A stretch of DNA of 64,000 nt from Verrucomicrobiota bacterium (GCA_026398275.1 JAPLTF010000018.1:62001-126000); one strand, 5' to 3'; shown: positions 23,676 through 32,495, counted from the first letter of the stretch. Notes: generated by a model not told the origin, from the letters alone. Made by a program: numbers and translations.

Positions 23676-26255
23676 ATGGAACCCATCCTCACCTACAATG
23701 TCATCCCCAAGCTCCCGGACGGACTCGAACCCCTCCGGGAGCTGGTCTACAACCTCTGGTGGACGTGGGAGCCCTCCGCGAGGCGGCTGTTCCGGTTTTT
23801 GGATATTCCGCTCTGGGATGCCACAAACCACAACCCGCTGAGAATGCTGCAGACCTGCCGGCAGGCGCGGCTGACCGAGGTGGCCGGGGATGAGCATTTT
23901 CTCAAGGACCTCCACTCGGTGTATTCGAGGTATCAGGCCTACATGGCGAGGAGCGATACCTACGGAAAACTGCGCCGCGAGACGACCCCGCTCCAGCATC
24001 CGGTGGCGTATTTCTCCGCCGAATACGGGTTCCACGAATCGTTTCCCAATTATTCCGGCGGGCTCGGCATCCTCTCCGGGGACCACTGCAAATCCGCCTC
24101 GGACCTCGATCTCAATTTTGTGGCGGTCGGCCTCCTCTATCGCGACGGCTATTTCAAGCAGGAGATCAACAAGGACGGCTGGCAGGAGGCCGTGAGCCTC
24201 AACCAGAATTTCCACCATCTTCCGGTGCAGGAGGTCAAGCTCGACGGGACCCCGCTCAAGGTTTCGGTTTCATTTCCGGACCGGGAAGTCCGGGCCAAGG
24301 TCTGGCGGCTCGCGGTGGGGAGGATCAACCTCTACCTCCTCGACACGGCGCTGCCGGAGAACGCCCCCGAGGACCAGCTCATCACCGCGCAGCTTTACGG
24401 CGGGGATCAGGAGTTCCGGATCCGCCAGGAAATCGTCCTCGGCATGGGCGGCTGCCGCGCCCTGCGGGCGATGGGGATCGAGCCCCAGGTCTTCCACATG
24501 AACGAGGGGCACTCGGCATTTCTTGTCCTGGAGCGGATGCGGGAATACGTGCGGAAGGAGGGCCTCGATTTCAGCTCGGCGCTCCAGGTCGTCGCGGCAT
24601 CGAGCATCTTCACCACCCACACGCCGGTCCCGGCGGGCAACGACGCGTTCTCCCACGCACTCATGGCCAAATATTTCGCGGCCTATCCGCAGCAGGTGGG
24701 GATCACGTTCGACAAGCTTTTTGCGCTCGGCCAGGCGACGGTCGATCCCGAGCACACGTTCAGCATGACCGTCCTTGCCTTGAGGACGAGCCGGTTTGCA
24801 AACGGGGTCAGCAAGCTCCATGGCGAGGTCAGCCGAGGGATTTGGAAGAATGTCTGGAAGGATGTGCCGGAAGCCGAGGTTCCCATCACGAGCATCACGA
24901 ACGGCGTCCACATCAAGACATGGGCGGCCGGAGAATTCCACGATCTCTATGAGAAATACCTCGGGAAAGACTGGGAGGACCAGCTCACCAACACGGACTA
25001 CTGGCGCGGGGTCATCGACATTCCGGACGAGGTTCTCTGGAACCTTCACCAGACGCTCAAGCAGCGCACGATCGACTTCCTGCGGGAGCGGATCCACGCC
25101 CAGCGCCTCCGCAACGGCGAGCCGCCGGAGGAGGTCCGCCACGCGAACAGGCTGCTGAACAACGAGGTCCTCACCATCGGCTTCGCGCGGAGGTTTGCGA
25201 CCTACAAGCGCGGAACCCTCCTGTTCCGCGACATCGACCGGCTCCTGAAGCTGGTCACGAACCACGAGCGCCCGGTCCAGTTCGTGTTCGCCGGAAAATC
25301 CCATCCCGCCGATGACGGCGGCAAGAAGCTGATCCAGGAGGTCTACCAGCATTCGCGGGATCCGCGGTTCGAGGGCCGGATTGTTTTTATCGAGGACTAC
25401 GACACGAACGTCGGCCGGCGCCTCTCCCAGGGGGTCGACCTCTGGCTCAACAACCCACTCCGCCCGCTCGAAGCCAGCGGCACCAGCGGGATGAAGCTTC
25501 CGCCGAACGGCGGGCTCAACTTCAGCGTGCTCGACGGCTGGTGGCTGGAAAGCTGGAACGGCAAGAACGGCTGGGCGATCGGCCCGGAGATCACCGCCGG
25601 CTCCGAGGCTCTCCAGGACCAAGTGGATATCCAGAGCCTCTTCCATGTCCTCGAGAACCAGATCATCCCGCTCTATTACGCCAAGCCGGATGGCCGGCTT
25701 CCGCTCGCCTGGATCCAGCTCATGCGGGAATCCATGCGGACCATCGTTCCGGTTTTCAACACCTACCGCATGGTGTCGGAATATAATGAGCGGCTTTACG
25801 AGCCCTCCGCGTCGGCGTTTGCCGCGCTCAGCGCGAAGCATTGCTCCAACGCGGTCGCGCTCAGCAAATGGAAGGCCGAAATCCGCGCCCAATGGGCGCA
25901 GGTCCGCGTCCTCGATTACCAGATCGCCTACCAGATCCCGGATGGCAAAACCGCCCGCGAAATCTTCTTTGTCGGCGAGCAGATGACGGTCTCGGCCAAC
26001 GTCCACCTCGGCCCCGTGAAACCGGATAACGTGCGCGTCCAGGCGTATTACGGCCTCGTCGACAAGAACCGGATCAAGGATGCCGCCTTCACCGATCTCG
26101 CGATGGAAAAAAACACCAGCGACGGAAATTACCTGTTCTCGGGCCGGATCCCCGCGAGCGAAAGCGGCAGCTACGGTCTGAACGTGCGCGTGATCCCGAC
26201 CCATCCGCACCTTACGCAGGACCACGAGCTGCGCCTGATCACCTGGGCGCGATGA
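23676..26255 (+). CDS. glgP: Alpha-glucan (glycogen/maltodextrin) phosphorylase
   Basis: 859 residues starting at MEPILTYNVIPKLPDG; a GTG 33 bases upstream would add a non-conserved leader. The N terminus (LRELVYNLWWTWEPSARRLF) is the DUF3417 domain of the short bacterial alpha-glucan phosphorylases. AYFSAEYGFHESFPNYSGGLG and the PLP site EASGTSGMKLPPNGG follow, the lysine being the cofactor anchor. It releases glucose-1-phosphate from alpha-1,4-glucans, which is also the substrate of RmlA upstream. The stop overlaps the following epimerase gene by four bases. Confidence 0.93.
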   Translation: MEPILTYNVIPKLPDGLEPLRELVYNLWWTWEPSARRLFRFLDIPLWDATNHNPLRMLQTCRQARLTEVAGDEHFLKDLHSVYSRYQAYMARSDTYGKLRRETTPLQHPVAYFSAEYGFHESFPNYSGGLGILSGDHCKSASDLDLNFVAVGLLYRDGYFKQEINKDGWQEAVSLNQNFHHLPVQEVKLDGTPLKVSVSFPDREVRAKVWRLAVGRINLYLLDTALPENAPEDQLITAQLYGGDQEFRIRQEIVLGMGGCRALRAMGIEPQVFHMNEGHSAFLVLERMREYVRKEGLDFSSALQVVAASSIFTTHTPVPAGNDAFSHALMAKYFAAYPQQVGITFDKLFALGQATVDPEHTFSMTVLALRTSRFANGVSKLHGEVSRGIWKNVWKDVPEAEVPITSITNGVHIKTWAAGEFHDLYEKYLGKDWEDQLTNTDYWRGVIDIPDEVLWNLHQTLKQRTIDFLRERIHAQRLRNGEPPEEVRHANRLLNNEVLTIGFARRFATYKRGTLLFRDIDRLLKLVTNHERPVQFVFAGKSHPADDGGKKLIQEVYQHSRDPRFEGRIVFIEDYDTNVGRRLSQGVDLWLNNPLRPLEASGTSGMKLPPNGGLNFSVLDGWWLESWNGKNGWAIGPEITAGSEALQDQVDIQSLFHVLENQIIPLYYAKPDGRLPLAWIQLMRESMRTIVPVFNTYRMVSEYNERLYEPSASAFAALSAKHCSNAVALSKWKAEIRAQWAQVRVLDYQIAYQIPDGKTAREIFFVGEQMTVSANVHLGPVKPDNVRVQAYYGLVDKNRIKDAAFTDLAMEKNTSDGNYLFSGRIPASESGSYGLNVRVIPTHPHLTQDHELRLITWAR

Positions 26256-27166
26256 CTCCCGCACTGTCGACGTGCTGGAATTCCAGCCGTCACAAAAACG
26301 GGCTCGCCATGGTGGAGGAGATTCTGGCTCTCGGCTTCGATCGCATCGAGCTCAGCCATGGAATGCCGGCCACGCTGTTCGAGGGCGTCCTGGAGGCCAG
26401 AAAAAAACACCGCTTCTCCATCAGCAGCGTTCATAATTTCCTACCCTCGCCGGTGGAGATCCGCGCCGACGATCCGGACTGCTACGAGTTCACCTCCCAC
26501 CGGCCGACCGACCGCGAGCGCGCCGTCCGCCTCACGCGCCAGACGATCGACTGGGCGGCGAAGCTGGAGGCTCCCTTCGTCGTCGTCCACTGCGGCCGCA
26601 TCCGCTCGCTGGACCTCACCGCCGGGCTCCGCGAAATGGTCGCGGATGGAAAATACCTCGGGCGCGAATACGTCCGGAGCAAGCTCGCCGCGGTCCAGAA
26701 GCGCGAGCGGATCGGCGAGATCTACCTGCAGCGGGTTCTCGAATGCCTGACCGATGTCGTCGATTACGCGGGCTCGAAGGGGATCAAAATCGGGATCGAG
26801 AACCGGGAATACTACGAGGCGGTCCCGACCGAGCGCGAGCTGGTCACGTTCCTCCGCCGCCTGGATTCCGCGCATGCCGGATACTGGCACGACTTCGGCC
26901 ACGCCCAGATCAAGCACAACCTCGGCCTCCTCAACCACCGGCAGTGGCTGGAGACCGCCGCCCCGCTCGCGCTCGGCTGCCATGTCCACGATGTCAAATG
27001 GCCGTTCCGCGACCACTGCGCACCGTTCGCCGGGGAGATCGATTACGAAAACCTTCTTCCTCTCTTCCCAAAATCCTGCGTCATGGTATTTGAGCTCTCT
27101 CCCCGCACGCCCGTCGGGGATGTCCGCCCGGCGCTTGAGCGGTGGACAAAAACCTTTACCCAATGA
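26252..27166 (+). CDS. Sugar-phosphate isomerase/epimerase-like TIM barrel
   Basis: 304 residues of the AP-endonuclease-2 / xylose-isomerase-like TIM fold: STCWNSSRHKNG at the start, GFDRIELSHGM, VVVHCGRIRSLDLT, KIGIENREYYE and YWHDFGHAQIKHNLGLL supply the carboxylate and histidine ligands of a metal centre. The substrate is unknown. It is coupled to glgP upstream and to the flippase downstream (both ATGA), so a role in processing a sugar intermediate of storage or surface glycan is inferred from context only. Confidence 0.75.
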   Translation: MTPALSTCWNSSRHKNGLAMVEEILALGFDRIELSHGMPATLFEGVLEARKKHRFSISSVHNFLPSPVEIRADDPDCYEFTSHRPTDRERAVRLTRQTIDWAAKLEAPFVVVHCGRIRSLDLTAGLREMVADGKYLGREYVRSKLAAVQKRERIGEIYLQRVLECLTDVVDYAGSKGIKIGIENREYYEAVPTERELVTFLRRLDSAHAGYWHDFGHAQIKHNLGLLNHRQWLETAAPLALGCHVHDVKWPFRDHCAPFAGEIDYENLLPLFPKSCVMVFELSPRTPVGDVRPALERWTKTFTQ

Positions 27167-28206
27167 AAAAAATCCTTCTGCCCGTCATTCAAATCCTGAT
27201 CACCATCGGCCTGCTCTGGTGGATTTTCCGCGACCCGGAGCAGGACCGGAAGATGATAGAGGCGATCGGAAAGGCGAAAGCTGACGGCGGGCTGTGGTGG
27301 TTCCTTCCCGGCATCGCCGCCCTCGGCGGGGCCCTCCTGCTCCAGACCCAGCGGTGGATGATCCTCCTCCGGGTCCAGGACATCACGATCACATTCTGGC
27401 GGGCCCTCCGGATCATGCTCTCGGGGATGTTTTTCAACCTCTTCCTCCTCGGCTCGACCGGCGGGGATGTCATCAAAATCTTTTTCATCATGCGCGAGAC
27501 CCCGGATAAAAAGGCGGGAGCGCTCCTCAGCGTGTTCATCGACCGCGTGGTCGGCGTGCTCGCCCTGGCCACCGTCTCGGCGGTCGTCATCCTGGCCCGC
27601 TGGAGCGAGCTGTGGAGCTCCGCGCGCATGGGCGTGCTCACCGTGGCCCTCATCCTGGGCGGATCGCTCGGGTTCATCGCCGCGGCGTGGCTTGTGGACA
27701 GGCTCAACCTCACCTCGAAACTGCCGCACTGGCTGCCGATGCACGCGAAGATTGCCGAGGCCGCCGCCGCATTCTCGCAATACGCCAAGGCCGGCGGTGC
27801 TGTCGGCCAGGCGTTCCTTCTTTCGGTCCCCGCCCACCTTCTGATCTTTTCGACCTTCTACTTCGCCGCAAGAGCATTCAGCGCCGGGCTCAGTCTGATC
27901 GGCGTCTTCTGTGTGATGCCGGTCGTTTCGACCGTGACGGCGCTCCCGATCAGCCTCGGCGGGGCGGGGGTGCGCGAGGGCCTGTTCATCACGCTCCTCG
28001 GCGCCCTCTACCGGACCCCGAAGGAAATCGCCATGTCGATCTCGATTTCCGGATTCCTGATGGTCGTCTTCTGGAGCCTCGTCGGCGGCCTCGTCTACCT
28101 CCTCTACCGGTCCAGCTCGCCGGGCACCGCATCGCTTTCCGAGATGGAGAAGTCGGTCGAGGAGGAGGAGCGCATCATCGAGAAAAATGCCGAACAGGGG
28201 AAATAA
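27163..28206 (+). CDS. YbhN/AglD-type membrane protein (lysylphosphatidylglycerol synthase TM region family)
   Basis: 347 residues beginning MKKILLPVIQILITIGLLWW, with about eight hydrophobic segments and the family features QTQRWMILLRVQ, GSTGGDVIKIFFIMRET, FIDRVVGVLALAT and LPISLGGAGVREGLF. Members are UPF0104 integral membrane proteins implicated in lipid or glycolipid transport or flipping. The cytoplasmic end is acidic (EEEERIIEKNAEQ). It is coupled to the epimerase by ATGA. An A/T-bounded hairpin without a T-run follows before the sigma-factor operon. Confidence 0.85.
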   Translation: MKKILLPVIQILITIGLLWWIFRDPEQDRKMIEAIGKAKADGGLWWFLPGIAALGGALLLQTQRWMILLRVQDITITFWRALRIMLSGMFFNLFLLGSTGGDVIKIFFIMRETPDKKAGALLSVFIDRVVGVLALATVSAVVILARWSELWSSARMGVLTVALILGGSLGFIAAAWLVDRLNLTSKLPHWLPMHAKIAEAAAAFSQYAKAGGAVGQAFLLSVPAHLLIFSTFYFAARAFSAGLSLIGVFCVMPVVSTVTALPISLGGAGVREGLFITLLGALYRTPKEIAMSISISGFLMVVFWSLVGGLVYLLYRSSSPGTASLSEMEKSVEEEERIIEKNAEQGK

Positions 28207-28304
28207 ATTCGTCTATCGCAAACAATCCGGAGACTCAGCGATCCATTCCGGAAAAAATCCCCCAAACTCCGAGGGATTTCTGGTAGTCTCTCGTTCAAGA
28301 AGTC

Positions 28305-28622
28305 ATGAAGACACGCCATTTCGACGAATTGCTGGCGGACTACCGGGGGGCAGCCATCCCCGGGCTTCCCGCTTCGTTTTCCACCAATGTCCTCCGTGAA
28401 ATCCGGCTGCGAGTCTCGGAGGCCAAGAAGGACCCCGGCTGGCTTGCCCTGCTGCTGTCCTGCCTGCGCCCGGGAATGGTTGCCGCAAGTCTAAGCATCG
28501 CGCTGGTCGTGGGCGTGCTTGTTCCGGAACTCACCCGCGGAACTGGCAACTCCCTGGCGGCGCACGGGCTCGGGCTCGATGTCTTTTCCACCTCGAACAT
28601 GCCTTCCGGGCTGCTCAAATGA
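28305..28622 (+). CDS. Small anti-sigma-like membrane protein (CnrY-like position)
   Basis: 105 residues. A charged cytosolic part with LPASFSTNVLREIRLRV is followed by one transmembrane helix (about 55-73: PGMVAASLSIALVVGVLVP) and a short periplasmic tail. No database family is recalled with certainty. It heads a three-gene operon whose other members are a metal-sensor-like periplasmic protein and an ECF sigma factor. Size, topology and position equal those of CnrY, the anti-sigma of the cnrYXH system, so an anti-sigma role is inferred. The stop overlaps the next start (ATGA). Confidence 0.6.
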   Translation: MKTRHFDELLADYRGAAIPGLPASFSTNVLREIRLRVSEAKKDPGWLALLLSCLRPGMVAASLSIALVVGVLVPELTRGTGNSLAAHGLGLDVFSTSNMPSGLLK

Positions 28623-29074
28623 AAAAGCTCGCCGCGGCCCTGCTCTTCCTGCTGCTGGTTTTTGCGGTTGCCGTTGCCGGCGCAAGGCTTTCCTGCGCGA
28701 TAAGCTGCTGGATGCGCCCGTCGCACCAGGACGCCCACGACTGGATTCACACGCAGCTTGGTCTGACGCCGCAGCAGGAGGCCGGTCTCGATGCCCTCGA
28801 GAAAAGCTACCACGAAAAGCGCCTCGGATTTGAACGCGGACTCGCCCGGGGAAACAAGGATCTCGCCGAAGCGATCCGCTCGGATGGCGGAGACTCCGAC
28901 CGTGTCCATGCCGCCATCGGAAAGATCCATTCCAACATGGGCGAATTGCAGATGCTCACGATCGGACATGTTTTCCAGATGAAGGAAATCCTGAGTCCGG
29001 AGCAGTATCAAAAGCTCCTGAATTTTACAGCGGACGCGCTCGACAACCTCAACTCCCGGCATGGAGGAGAATGA
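28619..29074 (+). CDS. CnrX-like periplasmic heavy-metal sensor
   Basis: 151 residues with an N-terminal anchor or signal (KKLAAALLFLLLVFAVAVAG) and an all-helical periplasmic domain. HxxxH (H40, H44), E61, and HxxxM (H117, M121) match the spacing of the metal ligands that I recall for CnrX of Cupriavidus metallidurans (H42, H46, E63, H119, M123), all shifted by two. Such proteins sense nickel or cobalt and control release of the sigma factor by the membrane anti-sigma. It overlaps the sigma gene by 14 bases. The Spy/LTXXQ-like pattern LGLTPQQEAGLDAL is also present. Confidence 0.75.
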   Translation: MKKLAAALLFLLLVFAVAVAGARLSCAISCWMRPSHQDAHDWIHTQLGLTPQQEAGLDALEKSYHEKRLGFERGLARGNKDLAEAIRSDGGDSDRVHAAIGKIHSNMGELQMLTIGHVFQMKEILSPEQYQKLLNFTADALDNLNSRHGGE

Positions 29075-29660
29075 CAGCGCCGATGACTGGGCACTTGCGC
29101 GTCGTGCCGCCGGCGGGGACGAAGCAGCCTACGCTGTCCTGATCGGGCGCCATCAGGGGCCGATTCATGGTTTCATTTTCCGCTCGGCGGGAGATGTGGA
29201 GACCGCCCGGGACCTGACGCAGGAAGTGTTCGTCAAAGCCTGGTTCGCGCTCGGACGGGTCCAGGAGCGCGCCCGGTTCTCGACATGGCTGTTTCAAATC
29301 GCCGCCAACCTCTGCCGCGACCATGCGAAATCGAAGGCGGCCCGCAACGCCCGCATGACGAATCCCCTCGCCCGCGATAAGGATGACGGCGGCACGGAAG
29401 AACGCGACTTCCCCCACCCGGGCCTGTCACCCGACAACCAGGCCCAGATGAATGAAACGATGACGGCGCTGCATCGTGCGATTGCCTCCCTGCCCGTCGA
29501 ACTCCGCGAGGCGTTTATCCTCGGGGCCATCGACCAGCTCCCCCACAAGGAAATCTCGTCCATCCTGGGAATTTCCCCCAAGGCGGTCGAGGTGCGGATC
29601 TACCGGGCAAGGAAATTCCTCACAGAACAGCTTGTCAGCGAAGGCGTCGTCGCGCCGTAA
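29061..29660 (+). CDS. ECF RNA polymerase sigma factor
   Basis: 199 residues. Region 2 spans about residues 25-90 (YAVLIGRHQGPIHGFIFRSA, then ARDLTQEVFVKAWFAL with the -10-binding helix). Region 4 spans 140-190 (LPVELREAFILGAIDQLPHK, then ISSILGISPKAVEVRIYRAR). The start inside the sensor gene follows GGCATGGAGGA. It completes the anti-sigma/sensor/sigma order of cnrYXH, so the likely signal is a divalent metal in the periplasm. The target promoter is not identified. Confidence 0.92.
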   Translation: MEENDSADDWALARRAAGGDEAAYAVLIGRHQGPIHGFIFRSAGDVETARDLTQEVFVKAWFALGRVQERARFSTWLFQIAANLCRDHAKSKAARNARMTNPLARDKDDGGTEERDFPHPGLSPDNQAQMNETMTALHRAIASLPVELREAFILGAIDQLPHKEISSILGISPKAVEVRIYRARKFLTEQLVSEGVVAP

Positions 29661-29713
29661 ATAATGAGCGGGCCGGGTGGGAGTGGAGATTGTGGCTGGC
29701 GCGCCATTGGCCG

Positions 29714-29743
29714 TTGACGGTAAAGCGGAGGAAACGGTATCAA
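29714..29743 (+). promoter_or_regulatory. Candidate promoter giving a near-leaderless TPR transcript
   Basis: TTGACG (29714-29719) and TATCAA (29738-29743) are separated by 18 bases. Transcription about seven bases later would begin at the ATG of the next gene. Weak, sequence-only evidence. Confidence 0.25.
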
Positions 29744-29749
29744 CAAGCG

Positions 29750-30346
29750 ATGAGAGACAAGCGCGCGCCCGAGCCCCCGACGTCCGTGATCGCCACCCAC
29801 TGGGCGGTGATTATCGCAATTCTGGCATTTTCCGCCGGCTCCGGAATGTCGTGGTTGATATTGCAGGAGCGGCATTCCAAGCCGACTGGCTCGCAGCCGC
29901 CGGCATTCCCAACCCAAACGACCGGACCCGCCGCGGGCGGTTCGAGCTTCGCCGCGCCTGATGTTTCGCAAATGTCTCCCGCGGAGGCGGCGCTGGCGCT
30001 CGGCAACTGGAATTACGATCACCAGGGATGGCAGAGGGCGATCGAGTCCTACCAGCGCGCCATCTCCCTCGGAATGGAGAGCGCCGATGTCCGCACCGAT
30101 CTTGGCAACGCCCTGCGGTTTTCCGGCGAGCCGGAAAAAGCGCTCGAGCAATACCAGGCCGCCCGGAGGCTGAATCCGCAGCACGAGAACAGCCTCTGCA
30201 ACATGGCGACCCTATACGCTCAGGTTCTCAATGATCCCGCCAGCGCAGTGGCCGCGTGGAACGAGTATTTACGCCTTTTCCCCAACGGAGAAAAGTCCGC
30301 CGTTGCCAGACAGTTCGTCGCAACGGAATCACAAAAATTGCCCTGA
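29750..30346 (+). CDS. Membrane-anchored TPR protein
   Basis: 198 residues. An N-terminal signal anchor (SVIATHWAVIIAILAFSAGS) is followed by a Pro/Gly/Thr-rich linker. Tetratricopeptide repeats run from about residue 78 (AALALGNWNYDHQGWQRAIE, DVRTDLGNALRFSGEPEKAL, NSLCNMATLYAQVLNDPASA), so the TPR domain faces the periplasm. TPR proteins scaffold protein complexes; partners are unknown. It follows the sigma operon after 89 bases and may or may not be regulated by it. Confidence 0.75.
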   Translation: MRDKRAPEPPTSVIATHWAVIIAILAFSAGSGMSWLILQERHSKPTGSQPPAFPTQTTGPAAGGSSFAAPDVSQMSPAEAALALGNWNYDHQGWQRAIESYQRAISLGMESADVRTDLGNALRFSGEPEKALEQYQAARRLNPQHENSLCNMATLYAQVLNDPASAVAAWNEYLRLFPNGEKSAVARQFVATESQKLP

Positions 30347-30407
30347 AGATATCCGGCCCGCCCGGCCCGCAGATCTCGCACTTTTCGATGTGGAGCGCGG
30401 CTTATCT

Positions 30408-30530
30408 GGGGAGCGCACGCGCCCCCGCGTGCGGGCGGCAGCGCCTCGCTGCCGCGAACTTATCGCTTCGTGGAACATCCGTCGTTTCGGCGAGGGCGCC
30501 GAAACCAGCACGCGAGGCGCGCGCTCTCCC
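30408..30530. repeat. Cluster of three perfect hairpins (REP-like) between convergent genes
   Basis: The 280-base gap between the convergent TPR and DUF3347 genes holds CGCACGCG/CGCGTGCG with loop CCCC (30414-30433), GCGGCAGCG/CGCTGCCGC with loop CCT (30435-30455) and GTTTCGGCG/CGCCGAAAC with loop AGGG (30484-30505), bounded by a near-palindromic GGGGAGCGC ... GCGCTCTCCCC. No gene is seen here. It may act as a bidirectional barrier. Confidence 0.7.
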
Positions 30531-30628
30531 CGGAACACGCTCCGTGCTTTCTCGGAACCGTGAGATTTTCGGGCTAAGACCCGCAGCAGCCCATGCCGCC
30601 AGATGTCGCGCGGCTTTTCCTGATGATT

Positions 30629-31096
30629 TCACAGGTTCTGAGGGCTGCCGCCAAGCGGCTTCCGGATCTCCCCGCAGCCCAGCATGTCCGCGCCGAAATA
30701 GGGGTTCGCGATCTTTTTTCCGATCTGGATCCACGAGGCTTTGGCCATCGGGCAGAACGCCTCGTAATACTGGCCGGCGATCGATTTTTGTGACAAGAGC
30801 GCCGTGATGAGGGCGGCGCTGAGGGGCTTGAACGCTTCGCGGGCCGCCTGGATGTCTGCGGCCTTCGCCAGCACCCCGGCTTGCACAGCCACGGGAACGG
30901 CTCCGTCGCTGGCCTTCGCGATGGAGGCAATTTCGGCGGCCGCCTCCGGGACGCCTTTCAAGGAATCGCCGGCCAGAGCGGTCTGGATCTGAATGTATTT
31001 GTCGAGGGCGGCTTGCAGCGGGGCAGCCGCCGGTGCGGCCTGCAACGAGGCGGCGGCCGCGATGGCAATGACGGAGAGGATGGCGCGATATTTCAT
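30629..31096 (-). CDS. DUF3347 periplasmic protein
   Basis: 155 residues from MKYRAILSVIAIAAAASLQA, a signal peptide. The mature part is helical, with ALDKYIQIQTALAGDSLKG, and ends with the family signature YYEAFCPMAKASWIQIGKKI then NPYFGADMLGCGEIRK. DUF3347 domains occur alone or fused to RND-type metal efflux adaptors (CusB-like); the Cys-Pro-Met segment suggests metal or redox chemistry, which is inference. It lies near a CnrX-like operon, so a metal-stress role is plausible. The ATG has no Shine-Dalgarno site. Confidence 0.8.
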   Translation of the reverse strand: MKYRAILSVIAIAAAASLQAAPAAAPLQAALDKYIQIQTALAGDSLKGVPEAAAEIASIAKASDGAVPVAVQAGVLAKAADIQAAREAFKPLSAALITALLSQKSIAGQYYEAFCPMAKASWIQIGKKIANPYFGADMLGCGEIRKPLGGSPQNL

Positions 31097-31197
31097 AACA
31101 GGAGGTGCAACGAGAGCTTTTGCGGAATCCCTCAAAAGAGTTTTCCCCCGCATTTTCGTTTCGCCCTCCGGCACCGGATGGCCCACAGTGGCGGCAT

Positions 31198-31869
31198 ATG
31201 TCGATTCAGCTCAAAGCAGAAAACCTCGAAAGGTCTTTCCGGATCAGCAGGACAACCATCCAGGTCCTGCGGGGCGTGAGCCTCGGGATTTCCAGCGGCG
31301 AGGCCGTCTTCCTGTGCGGGGCGAGCGGTGCCGGGAAGACCACTCTCCTCTACACGCTGGCAGGCCTCGAGACGCCGGAATCGGGGAGCGTCGAATTTGA
31401 AGGCCATTCGCTCTACACCATGGGCTCGGACCGGCTCACCCAGCTCAGGAACAGCCGGATGGGATTTGTCTTCCAATCGTATTTTCTTCTGCCGGAGCTG
31501 ACCGCTCTGGAAAATGTCCTCGTCCCGTCGATGATCGCCGGAAAGGCCTCGCCGGAAAAAGGCATCGAGCTTCTCAAGCGCGTCGGCCTTGCCGAACGCC
31601 TGCACCACCTCCCTGCGGAACTGAGCGGCGGCGAGCAGCAGCGCGTGGCCATCGCCCGCGCGCTCATCAACGATCCGGCCATCCTCTTCGCGGATGAGCC
31701 GACCGGAAACCTCGATTCCCACACCGGCGAGGCGATCATCGAACTGCTCCTCGGGGTCACTCGCTCCGAGAACCGGACGCTCGTCGTCGTCACCCACGAT
31801 GAGCATCTGGCGCGGCGCGGAGACCGCCTCCTGCGGATCGAAGACGGCCGGCTCGCCTCCTCCCAATAA
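31198..31869 (+). CDS. ABC transporter ATP-binding protein, LolD/MacB type
   Basis: 223 residues. Walker A GASGAGKTT (about 41-49), Q-loop FVFQSYFLLPELTALENV, signature LSGGEQQRVAIARALI and Walker B ILFADEPTGNLDS are intact. The LLPELTALENV plus EPTGNLDS combination is typical of the LolD/MacB/FtsE subgroup, which works with a two-subunit or homodimeric permease. No LolC/E permease is adjacent, so the partner must be elsewhere. Five bases separate it from recR. Confidence 0.88.
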   Translation: MSIQLKAENLERSFRISRTTIQVLRGVSLGISSGEAVFLCGASGAGKTTLLYTLAGLETPESGSVEFEGHSLYTMGSDRLTQLRNSRMGFVFQSYFLLPELTALENVLVPSMIAGKASPEKGIELLKRVGLAERLHHLPAELSGGEQQRVAIARALINDPAILFADEPTGNLDSHTGEAIIELLLGVTRSENRTLVVVTHDEHLARRGDRLLRIEDGRLASSQ

Positions 31870-31874
31870 GCGAC

Positions 31875-32486
31875 ATGGCCTTCGACTACCCGGCTCCGTT
31901 CCTCCTCCTCGCGCGCGAACTCCGCCGCCTGCCGGGCATCGGCCCCCGCAGCGCCGAGCGGATCGCTCTCTGGATCCTTTCCAACAAGGATGCCCGCCCG
32001 GCCCAGCTCGCCGGGGCGCTCACGGCCGCAGCGACATCCATCCACCCCTGTGCCGAGTGCGGATTTTTTGCGACGCACGACCTCTGCGAGATCTGCCTCC
32101 AGCCCTCGCGCAGCGGGCGCGAGATGTGCGTCGTCGAGCTGGCGACCGACATCCTGCCGCTCGAAAAAACCGGCTCCTTCCGCGGCCTCTATCACGCCCT
32201 CGGCGGACGCCTCGCCCCGCTCGACCACGTCGGCCCGGAACAGCTCCGCATCGAACCGCTCCTCCAGCGCATCCGCACCGGAAAACCCACGGAGATCATT
32301 CTCGCGCTCAGCGCCGACGTGGAGGGCGAGGCGACGACAAATTACCTCGTAGAAATTCTGGAGCCCCTTGGCCTTCCCCTGACCCGCATCGCCCACGGCC
32401 TGCCTGCGGGCGGCGGGCTCGAACACGCGGATCAGATCACCCTGCAGCGGGCGCTTTCCGGACGCCGGCCGGTGGCGGAGAGGTGA
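31875..32486 (+). CDS. recR: Recombination mediator RecR
   Basis: 203 residues, the standard size. The N-terminal helix-hairpin-helix (LARELRRLPGIGPRSAERIA), the C4 zinc finger (CAECGFFATHDLCEIC) and a TOPRIM domain (CVVELATDILPLEKTGSFRG, YHALGGRLAPLDHVGPEQL) are all visible. It works with RecF and RecO to load RecA on single-stranded gaps. It follows the orphan ATPase gene after five bases. Confidence 0.96.
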   Translation: MAFDYPAPFLLLARELRRLPGIGPRSAERIALWILSNKDARPAQLAGALTAAATSIHPCAECGFFATHDLCEICLQPSRSGREMCVVELATDILPLEKTGSFRGLYHALGGRLAPLDHVGPEQLRIEPLLQRIRTGKPTEIILALSADVEGEATTNYLVEILEPLGLPLTRIAHGLPAGGGLEHADQITLQRALSGRRPVAER

Positions 32487-32495
32487 TCGCGAATC

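Noticed and set aside
28251-28280. AAATCCC/GGGATTT hairpin as terminator of the flippase operon
   Set aside because: Seven-base stem with no following T-run; noted but not called.
31097-31110. CACCTCCT, an anti-Shine-Dalgarno-like sequence, just before the DUF3347 start (and CCTCCT before 39169)
   Set aside because: Two occurrences without a conserved spacing or partner; probably chance, and both genes simply lack a ribosome-binding site.
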